Made by a program: the position numbers and the translations under genes. Under the pieces are notes generated by a model. The model was not told the DNA's origin and searched no databases. It saw only the letters and a program-made list of their open reading frames with translations. This document shows, in pieces, positions 38,235 through 46,367 of a stretch of 64,000 nt of DNA. The first letter of the stretch is position 1. The number at the start of each line of letters is the position of its first letter. Location: NCBI RefSeq assembly GCF_001456355.1, contig NZ_CP010271.1, positions 496,001-560,000 of the forward strand. Direction: 5' to 3'. Source of the DNA: Mycobacteroides saopaulense (GTDB lineage Bacteria; Actinomycetota; Actinomycetes; Mycobacteriales; Mycobacteriaceae).

Positions 38235-38742
38235 CCGACGGCCCCGAGGGCGTGTGCGGGTTGCCGTATGCGGCTTGTGCGGGGCCCGCCAGGTCGGAAC
38301 CGGCAGCGACTTGCGTCAGTGAGCACCGGTTGTCGCCGTAGGCAGCGGGGGCGTTCGGGCGGGTGTCATTGGGGATTTCGTCGGGCTTACCGGCGACGAC
38401 GAAATACTCGGTGCCGATGTCGTAGCTACGTCCGCAGGACGGCCCGAAGTTCTCGACCTTGACCGTGGTGATCGGGCCGACATTGCCCTTGTAGACCTCG
38501 CGAACAGCGAATTGGTAGATCGTCCGGCCGGTATCGGGATCGCTGATCAGCTGCGTGTCGGTGGGAGTGCCGACGAAGATCGCCTGGGCGCGCCCAAGCC
38601 ACTCTTTGATCGAGGTGGCGTCCTTGCGGACGTCCACGCAGGAGCAAGCGCACGCGACATTTGGTGCGATTGCCGTCGAGGCGGCAATACCGCCGGTGGT
38701 CAACGTAGTGGCGGCCACCATCAGCCCGATCCAACGAGTCAT
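38218..38742 (-). CDS. Secreted CACSC protein, TIMP/netrin-like in appearance
   Basis: This encodes 174 residues. The N-terminus MTRWIGLMVAATTLTTGGIAAST is a signal peptide. The mature protein opens CACSCVDVRKDATSIKEWLGRAQAIFVGTP, then VREVYKGNVGPITTVKVEN and CGRSYDIGTEYFVVAG, a pattern seen in bacterial TIMP/netrin-like proteins whose N-terminal CxC binds metal. No function is known in mycobacteria. An alternative ATG at 38757 adds five residues. It is bounded by palindrome copy C upstream and overlaps the DUF559-like gene at its 3' end. Confidence 0.65.
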   Translation of the reverse strand: MTRWIGLMVAATTLTTGGIAASTAIAPNVACACSCVDVRKDATSIKEWLGRAQAIFVGTPTDTQLISDPDTGRTIYQFAVREVYKGNVGPITTVKVENFGPSCGRSYDIGTEYFVVAGKPDEIPNDTRPNAPAAYGDNRCSLTQVAAGSDLAGPAQAAYGNPHTPSGPSVTLPG

Positions 38743-38768
38743 GGGCAAAGTATGCATGGCCGGGCACG

Positions 38769-38824
38769 CGAACGTAACTGCACGCACAGATTTCCATCGG
38801 GAAATGTGCGTGCGGTTACCTTGG
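38769..38824 (-). repeat. Dispersed imperfect palindrome, copy C
   Basis: The best stem of the three copies: cgaacgtaactgcacgcac pairs with gtgcgtgcggttaccttgg, and an inner tttcc/ggaaa extends it. It begins five bases past the chsH3 stop in the direction of that gene. Confidence 0.65.
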
Positions 38825-38829
38825 AGCAG

Positions 38830-39687
38830 TTAGGAGTAGGTGAGCTCCACATCGGCGAGCGCGGGCGCATCCTCGCGCTCGGCAACCACTGCCGAGATCA
38901 GCAATTTGCCGTCTTCCTTCCAGATGCGGGTTTTGAGGGTCTCGCCCGGGAACACCACACCGGCGAACTTCGCGGCATAGGACGTCACCCGTGAGGCATC
39001 GCCGTCGAGTACGGCGTCGACGGCCGCTTTGCACACCACGCCGTAGCTGCACAGTCCGTGCAGGATAGGCCGCGGGAATCCGGCCGCCGCCGCGAAGGCG
39101 GGGTCGGAGTGCAGTGGGTTGCGGTCACCGCACAGCCGGTACAGCAGCGCCTGCTGCGGCAGGATGTGCGTCGCAACTTCTATGTCAGCAGGCCGGGACG
39201 GAGCCTCTACGGCGGACGAGGGCCCACGCTCGCCGCCGAAACCGCCCTCGCCGCGGGCGAAGATGGACCGGCGGATGGTCCAGAGAGGTCCCTGGTCGTC
39301 GGAAGTCGTTGTCTCCGTGACGATGACCGCGGCCTTGCCCTTGTCCCAGATCTCGACGATCTTGCCCTCTGAGCGGGCGGAGCCCGACGGGGGGAGAGGC
39401 CGATGCGCGGTCACCTGCTCGGTGCCGTGCAGGATCTTGGCCAGGTCGATCTCGATCCCCGGGAACGACACCTTGGGTGGCTCTACCGCGTGGAAGCCGG
39501 AGGCGACGGTGGCAAACGTCGGCAGCACCTGCGGGGTCTTGTCCTGCAGGTAGCGCAGCTCGGTCTCGCTCACCGGATCGGCACCCGCACCGATCGCCAG
39601 GTGATACAGCTGCACATCGGACGCGGTCCACGAAAACTTGGCGGGCTCGACAGCAGCGCCCAGGGCGATATCAACGTTGATAGGCAT
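38830..39687 (-). CDS. chsH3: MaoC-like enoyl-CoA hydratase ChsH3
   Basis: The 285-residue hydratase of the double hot-dog (MFE-2 hydratase-like) type has an N-terminal part with AEPAKFSWTASDVQLYHLAIGAG-like sequence (here VEPAKFSWTASDVQL) and a C-terminal catalytic motif YRLCGDRNPLHSDPAFAAAAGFPRPILHGLCSYG. That is the R-specific hydratase signature with the Asp/His pair. It follows M. tuberculosis Rv3538, which I recall as ChsH3, a hydratase of early side-chain beta-oxidation. It lies nine bases after kstD on the same strand, probably one operon. Confidence 0.85.
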   Translation of the reverse strand: MPINVDIALGAAVEPAKFSWTASDVQLYHLAIGAGADPVSETELRYLQDKTPQVLPTFATVASGFHAVEPPKVSFPGIEIDLAKILHGTEQVTAHRPLPPSGSARSEGKIVEIWDKGKAAVIVTETTTSDDQGPLWTIRRSIFARGEGGFGGERGPSSAVEAPSRPADIEVATHILPQQALLYRLCGDRNPLHSDPAFAAAAGFPRPILHGLCSYGVVCKAAVDAVLDGDASRVTSYAAKFAGVVFPGETLKTRIWKEDGKLLISAVVAEREDAPALADVELTYS

Positions 39688-39696
39688 GGGCCGACC

Positions 39697-41385
39697 CTAC
39701 TTCCCGGCGATATCGAGCGCCGCGAGGTAGCCCCATGTCATGGCTGGGCCGATGGTGGCGCCGGGGCCGGCGTAGGTGTGGCCCATCACCGGGGTACTGA
39801 CATTGCCTGCTGCGTAAAGACCTTCGATGATGCTGTTGTCATCGCGCAGTACGCGGCCCTTGACGTCGGTGCGCACGCCGCCCTTGGTGCCGAGATCGCC
39901 GGGAACCATCTTGGCCGCATAGAACGGGCCCTTCGCCAGCGCGCCGAGGTTGGGGTTCGGCTTGTTGGTGGGGTCGCCGTAGTAGCGGTCATAAGCGCTC
40001 TTGCCACGGCCGAAGTCCTCGTCGACGCCGCTGCGGGCGAAGCCGTTGAACCGTTCGACGGTGGCCTTGAATTCCTCGACGGGGAGGTTGGCGAGCTTCG
40101 CCAGCTCCTCCACGGTGTCGGCCTTGACGATAACGCCGGACTCGATCCAATTGCTCGGAATCTTTTGTCCGGGTTGTAATCCGGCGAAGATGTATCGGTT
40201 CCGGTACTCCTGGTCGAAGACGAGCCACGCGGGCAGGTTCTCGCCCGGTCCGGGGCCCTGCCCGTACTGGCCGCCGTACATGCGGTGGGTGGCCTCGACG
40301 TAGGGCAGCGATTCGTTCATGAAGCGCTTGCCGGATGCGTTGACGATGATCGATCCGGGGGAGTTGCGCTCGGACAGTGCGAACCACGGCCGGCCCACCA
40401 GCGGCACCGTGGGACCCCACCACGAGTCCTCCATGAACTCCAGTGCGGCGCCCAGCTTTTCGGCGGCCAGAATGCCGTCGCCGGTATTGGCCTTGGCGCC
40501 CACTGTCCACTCGGTGGTGATGGGGGCGCGCTGGTACTTCACACGCATCTGCTCGTTGTGCTCGAAGCCGCCTGAGGCCAGGATGACGCCCCTGCGCGCC
40601 TTGATTACCGTCGGCTCGGAAGCCTCTGGAGCGCCCGTCTCACGCACGTAGACGCCCTTGACGGTGCCGTTCTCGATGTAGAGATCGGTCAGCGCGGTGT
40701 TGAGCTTCACCGGAACGCCGGCATCGCGCAGGCCGATGCGCAGCGCGGCCGACAGTGCGCGGCCCATGCCGACGAGCTTCTTGCCGGTTCCCTGGGCCCA
40801 GAAAGTGCGCACTCCGACCCGCAGGCTGCGCAGCACGCCCCGCGGGTGGCGCTTGAGCTGGTTGAGCCGAACGTAATCCTGCTGGCGCACGACGACATTC
40901 AGCGGCACCTTGCCGTACGGCGGCTCGAGGTTGGGCAGCTCGTCACCAAGCTTCTTGGCATCGAACGGCTTGGGCTCCACGGAGCGTCCGGCCGAGCGTC
41001 CGCCCGGGGCCTCGGGGTAGTAATCGGAGTAGTTGGGCACCCAGTCCAGCTTGAGCGGGGAGTTGGCCAACACAAAGGAGAGCATCTCCGGTCCGCGATC
41101 GAGATAGGTGTCGATCTTCTCGCGGGGGACGACGTCGCCGATGATGTTGTAGAGGTACTCGCGGGCAGCCTCCGGGGTGTCGTTCTGACGGGCCTTCTTG
41201 AGCACCTCGTTGTTGGGGATCCAGACGCCGCCACCCGACCGTGCGGTCGATCCGCCGAAGTGGGGGGCCTTTTCGATCAGTACGGTGCTCAGTCCGTTGT
41301 GTGCCGCGGTGAGCGCCGCGACCATGCCGGCGCCACCACTCCCGACGACGACGACGTCGTACTCCTGCTCAGTCATGTAGAACAC
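39697..41385 (-). CDS. kstD: 3-ketosteroid delta-1-dehydrogenase KstD
   Basis: KstD introduces the C1-C2 double bond into ring A; with KshAB this aromatises ring A and opens ring B. The 562-residue FAD protein has VVVVGSGGAGMVAALTAA, SGGGVWIPNNEVL, SDYYPEAPGG, RPWFALSERNSPGSIIVNASGKRFMNE and AAGNVSTPVMGHTYAGPGATIGP carrying the active-site Tyr/Gly. The start is either GTG 41385 (as MFYMTEQ, which resembles the M. smegmatis protein) or ATG 41376; neither has a ribosome site, and the GTG lies inside the KstR operator, suggesting a leaderless mRNA. Confidence 0.94.
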   Translation of the reverse strand: MFYMTEQEYDVVVVGSGGAGMVAALTAAHNGLSTVLIEKAPHFGGSTARSGGGVWIPNNEVLKKARQNDTPEAAREYLYNIIGDVVPREKIDTYLDRGPEMLSFVLANSPLKLDWVPNYSDYYPEAPGGRSAGRSVEPKPFDAKKLGDELPNLEPPYGKVPLNVVVRQQDYVRLNQLKRHPRGVLRSLRVGVRTFWAQGTGKKLVGMGRALSAALRIGLRDAGVPVKLNTALTDLYIENGTVKGVYVRETGAPEASEPTVIKARRGVILASGGFEHNEQMRVKYQRAPITTEWTVGAKANTGDGILAAEKLGAALEFMEDSWWGPTVPLVGRPWFALSERNSPGSIIVNASGKRFMNESLPYVEATHRMYGGQYGQGPGPGENLPAWLVFDQEYRNRYIFAGLQPGQKIPSNWIESGVIVKADTVEELAKLANLPVEEFKATVERFNGFARSGVDEDFGRGKSAYDRYYGDPTNKPNPNLGALAKGPFYAAKMVPGDLGTKGGVRTDVKGRVLRDDNSIIEGLYAAGNVSTPVMGHTYAGPGATIGPAMTWGYLAALDIAGK

Positions 41386-41391
41386 GTTATA
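41378..41391. promoter_or_regulatory. KstR operator overlapping the kstD start
   Basis: TAGAACACGTTATA fits the consensus at every fixed position. It overlaps the GTG start candidate of kstD and abuts the ATG candidate, so bound KstR would cover the transcription start. A weaker related palindrome (AGAAACACGTTGCT) lies at 41468-41481 before the divergent operon and lacks both outer bases. Confidence 0.82.
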
Positions 41392-41512
41392 GAATTGAGG
41401 CGGCCCGGCGCTACCGGCGCTGGCCTGTGGTTTCATCGCCCGGACACTTTGATGTTGCGGTGAAAACAGAAACACGTTGCTGTTTGGGCTACACGACGAT
41501 GAGGGAGGCCCC

Positions 41513-43114
41513 GTGCCGGGTCGATCAGACGTGCCATCGGCCGATGTCGTCATCGTCGGATACGGGGTCGCCGGGGCGTCCGCCGCGCTGGCCGCTATCG
41601 AGCGCGGGGCGTCTGTCGCCATCCTGGAGCGATTCGACGGCGGTGGGGCTTCGGCCATTTCAGGGGGTATTTACTACGCCGGGGGCGGCACGAACATCCA
41701 GCGTGATGCGGGCGTCGAGGACACCCCGGAGCTGATGCTGGAGTATCTGCAGCTCGAGGTCGGCGACGCCGTCAAACCCGAGACGCTGCGTAAGTTCGTC
41801 GACGACAGCGTTGACAACCTGGATTGGCTGCAAGGTTACGGAGTGCCGTTCGAGGGTTCGCTGGCTCCGTTCAAGACTTCGTACCCCACCAACGACTACT
41901 ACCTCTATTTTTCGGGCAGTGAATCCTCCGGCATGGCGCGGGCCGTGACGCCTCCCCGCCAGCGCGGACATCGCGCCTTTGGTCGCGGGGTATCGGGGAA
42001 GGCGCTCTTCGCGCCTCTTGCGGAGTCGGCCGAGCGCCTCGGCGCCGACGTGTGGCGGCAGACCCGGGTGACCGACTTGATTGTCGAGGACAGTCGCGTC
42101 GTCGGAGTTCGGGGCACGACGCTGAAGGATGCGCCCGCCTGGGTACGGCGCACGTACGCACGTTTGACGCACTATGCGACGAAGCCAGGCATCTACTACC
42201 CGCCGATGCGAAAGGTGCTGGAGGGACCGGCGTACGCGCTGGAGCGCCGGTTCGCCAAGCCCTTCGAGATTCGGGCCAACGACGGGGTGATCCTGTCCTC
42301 GGGAGGGTTCATCGCGAACCGCGAACTCATCGAGCGTCACGCCCCCGCCTATCGGGACGGGTTGCAACTCGGTACCGCCGGCGACGACGGGACCGCCTTG
42401 ACGCTCGCGGAGCCGCTGAATGCGGCTACCGGGCACCTTGACGAGATCTCGGCCTGGCGGTTCATCGTCCCACCCGCGGCCTTCCTCGGATCTCTGCTAG
42501 TGGATGCCAAGGGACAGAGGATGATTGACGAGTCCCGATATGGCGCCGCGTTGGGCAAGGAGATCGTGCGCACGGCCGCAGGGGTGGGGTACCTGGTTGC
42601 CGACAAGGCGCTGGTGAAGCGGGCCCGTCAGCAATTGAGGTCACAGACCCTGTGGTTTCAGCGGATCCAGGCCGAGGCGTTCCTGAATGTGGGGCGCCGG
42701 AAGGCCGGATCCATCGAAGAACTGGCCGCCAAGGCGGGCATCGATCCGGAAGGATTGGCGCGCACCGTGTCCGAACACAATCGGGCCATCGCCGACGGCG
42801 CCCCTGACCCCCTCGGCAAGCCGGACGATATTCGGGTTCCCGTCGCCGAAGGGCCGTTCTATCTGTTCAACGTGTCCATCAAGACCAACATGCTCAATCC
42901 GTGTCCGATGCTGACTCTTGGCGGGCTGGTGGTGGACGAGGAGACTGGTGCCGTGCAGACCACATCGGGCGCGGCGATCCCCGGGCTCTATGCCGCCGGA
43001 CGTGCAGCGGTGGGTATCTGCTCCAATTCGTATGTGAGCGGATTGTCCCTGGCTGACTGCGTCTTCTCCGGACGCCGGGCGGGGACCGAGACTGGAAGGC
43101 GCGTAGATGCTTAG
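41513..43114 (+). CDS. FAD-dependent dehydrogenase (KstD/fumarate-reductase family)
   Basis: The 533-residue flavoprotein has the dinucleotide motif VVIVGYGVAGASAALAAIERGASVAILERF, GGASAISGGIYYAGGG near 45-60 and a C-terminal PGLYAAGRAAVGICSNSYVSGLSLADCVFSG. It looks like the fumarate reductase/3-ketosteroid dehydrogenase superfamily but lacks the GHTYAGPG of KstD. No counterpart sits here in the M. tuberculosis order I know. GTG 41513 is chosen with GAGGGAGG upstream; the frame is open to 41477. It ends inside hsaE's start (overlap of eight bases), so it leads the hsaE-hsaG-hsaF operon. Confidence 0.82.
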   Translation: MPGRSDVPSADVVIVGYGVAGASAALAAIERGASVAILERFDGGGASAISGGIYYAGGGTNIQRDAGVEDTPELMLEYLQLEVGDAVKPETLRKFVDDSVDNLDWLQGYGVPFEGSLAPFKTSYPTNDYYLYFSGSESSGMARAVTPPRQRGHRAFGRGVSGKALFAPLAESAERLGADVWRQTRVTDLIVEDSRVVGVRGTTLKDAPAWVRRTYARLTHYATKPGIYYPPMRKVLEGPAYALERRFAKPFEIRANDGVILSSGGFIANRELIERHAPAYRDGLQLGTAGDDGTALTLAEPLNAATGHLDEISAWRFIVPPAAFLGSLLVDAKGQRMIDESRYGAALGKEIVRTAAGVGYLVADKALVKRARQQLRSQTLWFQRIQAEAFLNVGRRKAGSIEELAAKAGIDPEGLARTVSEHNRAIADGAPDPLGKPDDIRVPVAEGPFYLFNVSIKTNMLNPCPMLTLGGLVVDEETGAVQTTSGAAIPGLYAAGRAAVGICSNSYVSGLSLADCVFSGRRAGTETGRRVDA

Positions 43115-43892
43115 TTCCGAAGTTCGTGGGGCCATTGCCGCGGATCTGGCCGAGGCCGAGCGAACGCGGGTGGCCGTCGCGCCGCCTACCGACACGTACC
43201 CGGATTTCGATGTGACCGACGCCTATGAGATCCAGCTCATGAATATTCGCTCCCGACTAGCGGACGGCGCCAAGGTGGTCGGGCACAAGGTCGGCCTATC
43301 GTCCGAGGCGATGCAGAAGATGATGGGTGTCCACGAGCCGGACTACGGGCATCTGCTGGCCGATATGGAGCTGTTCGAGGATGTCGCGGCCTCGGCGTCC
43401 AAGTTCTTGTTCCCGCGGGTGGAGGTGGAGGTCGGATTCATCCTGGCCGCGGACCTGCCCGGCGAGGACTGCACCGAGGACGACGTGCTGGCGGCAACGG
43501 CGGCGTACGTGCCGTCCATCGAGGTGGTGGACAGTCGGATCACCAACTGGCAGATCAAGATCTGCGACACCATCGCCGATAACGCCTCGTCGGCCGGATT
43601 CGTCATCGGTAAGCAACGGGTCTCGCCGAAGGACATCGACATCAAGTCGATCGATGCGGTGCTGACCTGCAACGGCGAGAAGTTGGCCGAGGGCAGAAGC
43701 GATGCGGTGCTTGGTAATCCGGTGACATCGGTGGCGTGGTTGGCGCGCAAGGTCGCCTCATTCGGCGTGCGTCTGCGTGCCGGAGATGTGGTGCTGCCCG
43801 GTTCGTGCACGCGGGCGTTCGACGCGCATCCGGGGGACGAGTTCTTGGCCGAGTTCGCCGGACTTGGTTCGGTCCGACTGGCTTTCGAGTAG
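43107..43892 (+). CDS. hsaE: 2-hydroxydienoate hydratase HsaE
   Basis: HsaE hydrates 2-hydroxy-2,4-hexadienoate, the ring A fragment released after meta-cleavage and hydrolysis. The 261-residue protein belongs to the MhpD/fumarylacetoacetase-like family: VVGHKVGLSSEAMQKMMGVHEPDYGHLLADM, PRVEVEVGFILAADL (metal-binding Glu residues) and IEVVDSRITNWQIKICDTIADN. The ATG lies inside the 3' end of the flavoprotein gene. HsaG follows nine bases after its stop. Confidence 0.93.
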   Translation: MLSSEVRGAIAADLAEAERTRVAVAPPTDTYPDFDVTDAYEIQLMNIRSRLADGAKVVGHKVGLSSEAMQKMMGVHEPDYGHLLADMELFEDVAASASKFLFPRVEVEVGFILAADLPGEDCTEDDVLAATAAYVPSIEVVDSRITNWQIKICDTIADNASSAGFVIGKQRVSPKDIDIKSIDAVLTCNGEKLAEGRSDAVLGNPVTSVAWLARKVASFGVRLRAGDVVLPGSCTRAFDAHPGDEFLAEFAGLGSVRLAFE

Positions 43893-43901
43893 AGGAGAAT
43901 T

Positions 43902-44807
43902 GTGAGTAAGGCATCTGTAGCGATCGTCGGTTCGGGAAACATCAGCACCGATCTGCTGTACAAGTTGCAGCGGTCCGAGTGGCTGGAGCCGCGATGGATG
44001 ATCGGTATCGACCCCGAGTCCGAAGGTCTCAAGCGCGCCCGCGGTTTCGGCCTGGAAACCTCGCATGAGGGTGTGGACTGGCTGCTGGCCCAGGACGAGA
44101 AGCCGGACCTGGTGTTCGAGGCGACATCCGCGTACGTGCACAAGGCCGCCGCGCCGCGTTACGCGGAAGCGGGTATCAGGGCGATCGATCTGACCCCCGC
44201 GGCGGTGGGCCCGGCCGTCGTGCCGCCCGCGAATCTGCGTGCGCACCTGGATGCTCCCAACGTCAACATGATCACCTGCGGTGGTCAGGCCACGATTCCG
44301 ATCGTGTACGCGGTGTCGCGGGTGGTCGAGGTTCCCTACGCAGAGATCGTCGCGTCCGTCGCGTCCGTGTCCGCGGGACCGGGCACACGCGCCAACATCG
44401 ACGAGTTCACCAAGACGACGTCCAAGGGTGTTGAGGTGATCGGCGGTGCGCAGCGCGGCAAGGCGATCATCATCCTGAATCCGGCAGATCCGCCGATGAT
44501 CATGCGCGACACCATCTTCTGCGCTATTCCGGAGGACGCGGATCGGGATGCCATTGCCGCATCGATCCACGATGTGGTGAGTCAGGTACAGCAATACGTG
44601 CCGGGGTACCGGCTGCTCAACGAGCCACAGTTCGACGAGCCGTCGGTGGTCAACGGTGGCAATCACGTGGTGACCACCTTCGTCGAGGTGGAGGGCGCCG
44701 GCGACTTCCTGCCGCCCTACGCCGGGAACCTGGACATCATGACCGCGGCTGCCACCAAGGTGGGCGAGGAAATCGCCAAAGAACTTCTATCTGCAAAGGT
44801 TTCGTGA
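43902..44807 (+). CDS. hsaG: Acylating aldehyde dehydrogenase HsaG
   Basis: HsaG converts propanal (or acetaldehyde) from the aldolase step to the acyl-CoA with NAD+ and CoA. The 301-residue protein has [17 protein letters not shown] (NAD site), GADFIDLTP-like [12 protein letters not shown], the catalytic Cys in [10 protein letters not shown] near residue 127, and [17 protein letters not shown] precedes the GTG start. The stop overlaps the hsaF start in GTGA; the two form a channelled complex in known bacteria. Confidence 0.94.
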   Translation: MSKASVAIVGSGNISTDLLYKLQRSEWLEPRWMIGIDPESEGLKRARGFGLETSHEGVDWLLAQDEKPDLVFEATSAYVHKAAAPRYAEAGIRAIDLTPAAVGPAVVPPANLRAHLDAPNVNMITCGGQATIPIVYAVSRVVEVPYAEIVASVASVSAGPGTRANIDEFTKTTSKGVEVIGGAQRGKAIIILNPADPPMIMRDTIFCAIPEDADRDAIAASIHDVVSQVQQYVPGYRLLNEPQFDEPSVVNGGNHVVTTFVEVEGAGDFLPPYAGNLDIMTAAATKVGEEIAKELLSAKVS

Positions 44808-45874
44808 CAATGACTACGCAACTTGCCCCGACTGACGGCATCTTCTTCGACGCCGCGTGGGACGTGCGGGTCACCGACACGTCGCTGCGCGACGGCTCGC
44901 ACCACAAGCGGCACCAGTTCACCGCCGATGAGGTGCGGGCGATTGTCGCGGCGCTGGACGGCGCTGGCGTGCCGGTCATCGAAGTGACCCACGGCGACGG
45001 GCTCGGAGGATCCTCGTTCAACTACGGGTTTTCGAAAACGCCTGAGCAGGAACTGATCAAGCTCGCCGCGGAGACCGCGACGAATGCCAAGATCGCCTTC
45101 CTGATGTTGCCCGGTGTGGGCACCAAGGAAGACATCATCGAGGCGCAGGGCAACGGCGGGTCGATCTGTCGTATCGCCACCCACTGCACCGAGGCCGACG
45201 TTTCGATCCAGCACTTCGGACTGGCTCGTGAGCGCGGACTGGAAACCGTTGGCTTCCTGATGATGTCGCACACGATCTCTCCGGAGAAGCTGGCAAAGCA
45301 GGCGCGGATCATGGCCGACGCCGGATGCCAGTGCGTGTATGTGGTGGACTCCGCGGGCGCGTTGGTACTCGACGGTGTGGCCGACCGGGTGGCCGCGGTG
45401 GTCGCCGAGCTCGGCAACGATGCGCAGGTCGGTTTTCATGGGCACGAGAACCTGGGCCTGGGTGTCGCCAACTCGATCGAGGCGGTGCGTGCGGGCGCAA
45501 AGCAGATCGACGGCAGCACAAGGCGCTTCGGCGCAGGCGCGGGCAATGCTCCGGTCGAAGCGCTGATCGGCGTGTTCGACAAGATCGGCGTGAAGACGGG
45601 TATCGACTTCTTCGATATCGCCGATGCCGCCGAAGAGGTCGTCGCACCCGCGATGCCGACGGAGTGCCTGCTGGACCGCAATGCGTTGATCATGGGCTAC
45701 AGCGGGGTGTACTCCAGCTTCCTCAAGCACGCCATCCGGCAGGGTGAACGCTATGGTGTGCCCGCCCATCAACTGCTGCACCGGGCCGGGGAGCGAAAGC
45801 TAATCGGTGGGCAAGAGGATCAGCTAATCGACATCGCGCTGGAGATTCAGCGGGAGAACGCCGAGAAGAAGTAG
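44804..45874 (+). CDS. hsaF: 4-hydroxy-2-oxoacid aldolase HsaF
   Basis: HsaF cleaves 4-hydroxy-2-oxohexanoate to pyruvate and propanal using Mn2+. The 356-residue TIM-barrel aldolase has the metal-site segment [17 protein letters not shown] near the start, [12 protein letters not shown], and [19 protein letters not shown] with the metal-binding HGH. The C-terminal communication domain for HsaG is present. It ends the operon. About 490 bases without an intact gene follow. Confidence 0.94.
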   Translation: MTMTTQLAPTDGIFFDAAWDVRVTDTSLRDGSHHKRHQFTADEVRAIVAALDGAGVPVIEVTHGDGLGGSSFNYGFSKTPEQELIKLAAETATNAKIAFLMLPGVGTKEDIIEAQGNGGSICRIATHCTEADVSIQHFGLARERGLETVGFLMMSHTISPEKLAKQARIMADAGCQCVYVVDSAGALVLDGVADRVAAVVAELGNDAQVGFHGHENLGLGVANSIEAVRAGAKQIDGSTRRFGAGAGNAPVEALIGVFDKIGVKTGIDFFDIADAAEEVVAPAMPTECLLDRNALIMGYSGVYSSFLKHAIRQGERYGVPAHQLLHRAGERKLIGGQEDQLIDIALEIQRENAEKK

Positions 45875-45894
45875 TCGGCAGCCTACGCACCGCG

Positions 45895-46367
45895 TCAAGC
45901 CGCGGGCGAACGCTTCGGCACGTAGAGGCGGCGGCACAGAGCTCTGTCTGGCCCATGCTGGGCTCCAGGACACGCTCTGCCGCCAGTTCGTTCTTCGCGG
46001 GCACTTCGATACCGTCCGGACAATTCGGGCGTTGTACGGCGCTCTTGCGGTATCTCGTGGCGCCGCGCCATGGCACAGGGCCGGCACCGTGCGAGGATCT
46101 CGCCGGCAGAGGTGGCTGCGGGGGCTTAGCCAGTTCGCGCTGGTCGATCGTGAGACCGATGGGCAAGCCCTGCTCGGTGGCTACCACCGAAATCGAGCCG
46201 GTACGGGATCGCACCGAACGCTGCGAGGACCTTGCCATCTCGCTTAAGCTGCTGGTTGAGTGCGGGGGTTTATTCGGTTGGGTAACCAGTCTTGATACCC
46301 GTGCGCTAGCTACTGAGTACCATCGAACTCTACGACGATTCGGCGATTGAGGAAGGGGAGGGGGACG
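45895..46367 (-). pseudogene. Probable decayed YbaB/EbfC-like gene in a gene-poor gap
   Basis: No intact gene fills the gap between hsaF and the ATPase gene. On the minus strand, frame one encodes EMARSSQRSVRSRTGSISVV then GLPIGLTIDQRELAKPPQ (about 46240-46118), which resembles the core of YbaB/EbfC-like proteins. The matching continuation AGEILARCRPCAMARRHEI reads in a second frame, and GIEVPAKNELAAERVLEPS returns to the first frame near 46010-45955. At least two frameshifts would be needed, so this looks like a remnant. YbaB-like genes often accompany ESX-linked and EspI-like genes. The first 25 bases after hsaF and the last 100 before the ATPase gene show nothing else clear. Confidence 0.35.

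Noticed and set aside
41468..41481. AGAAACACGTTGCT as a KstR operator for the flavoprotein operon
   Set aside because: Both outer consensus bases mismatch; it may be a weak site but is not supported as a feature.
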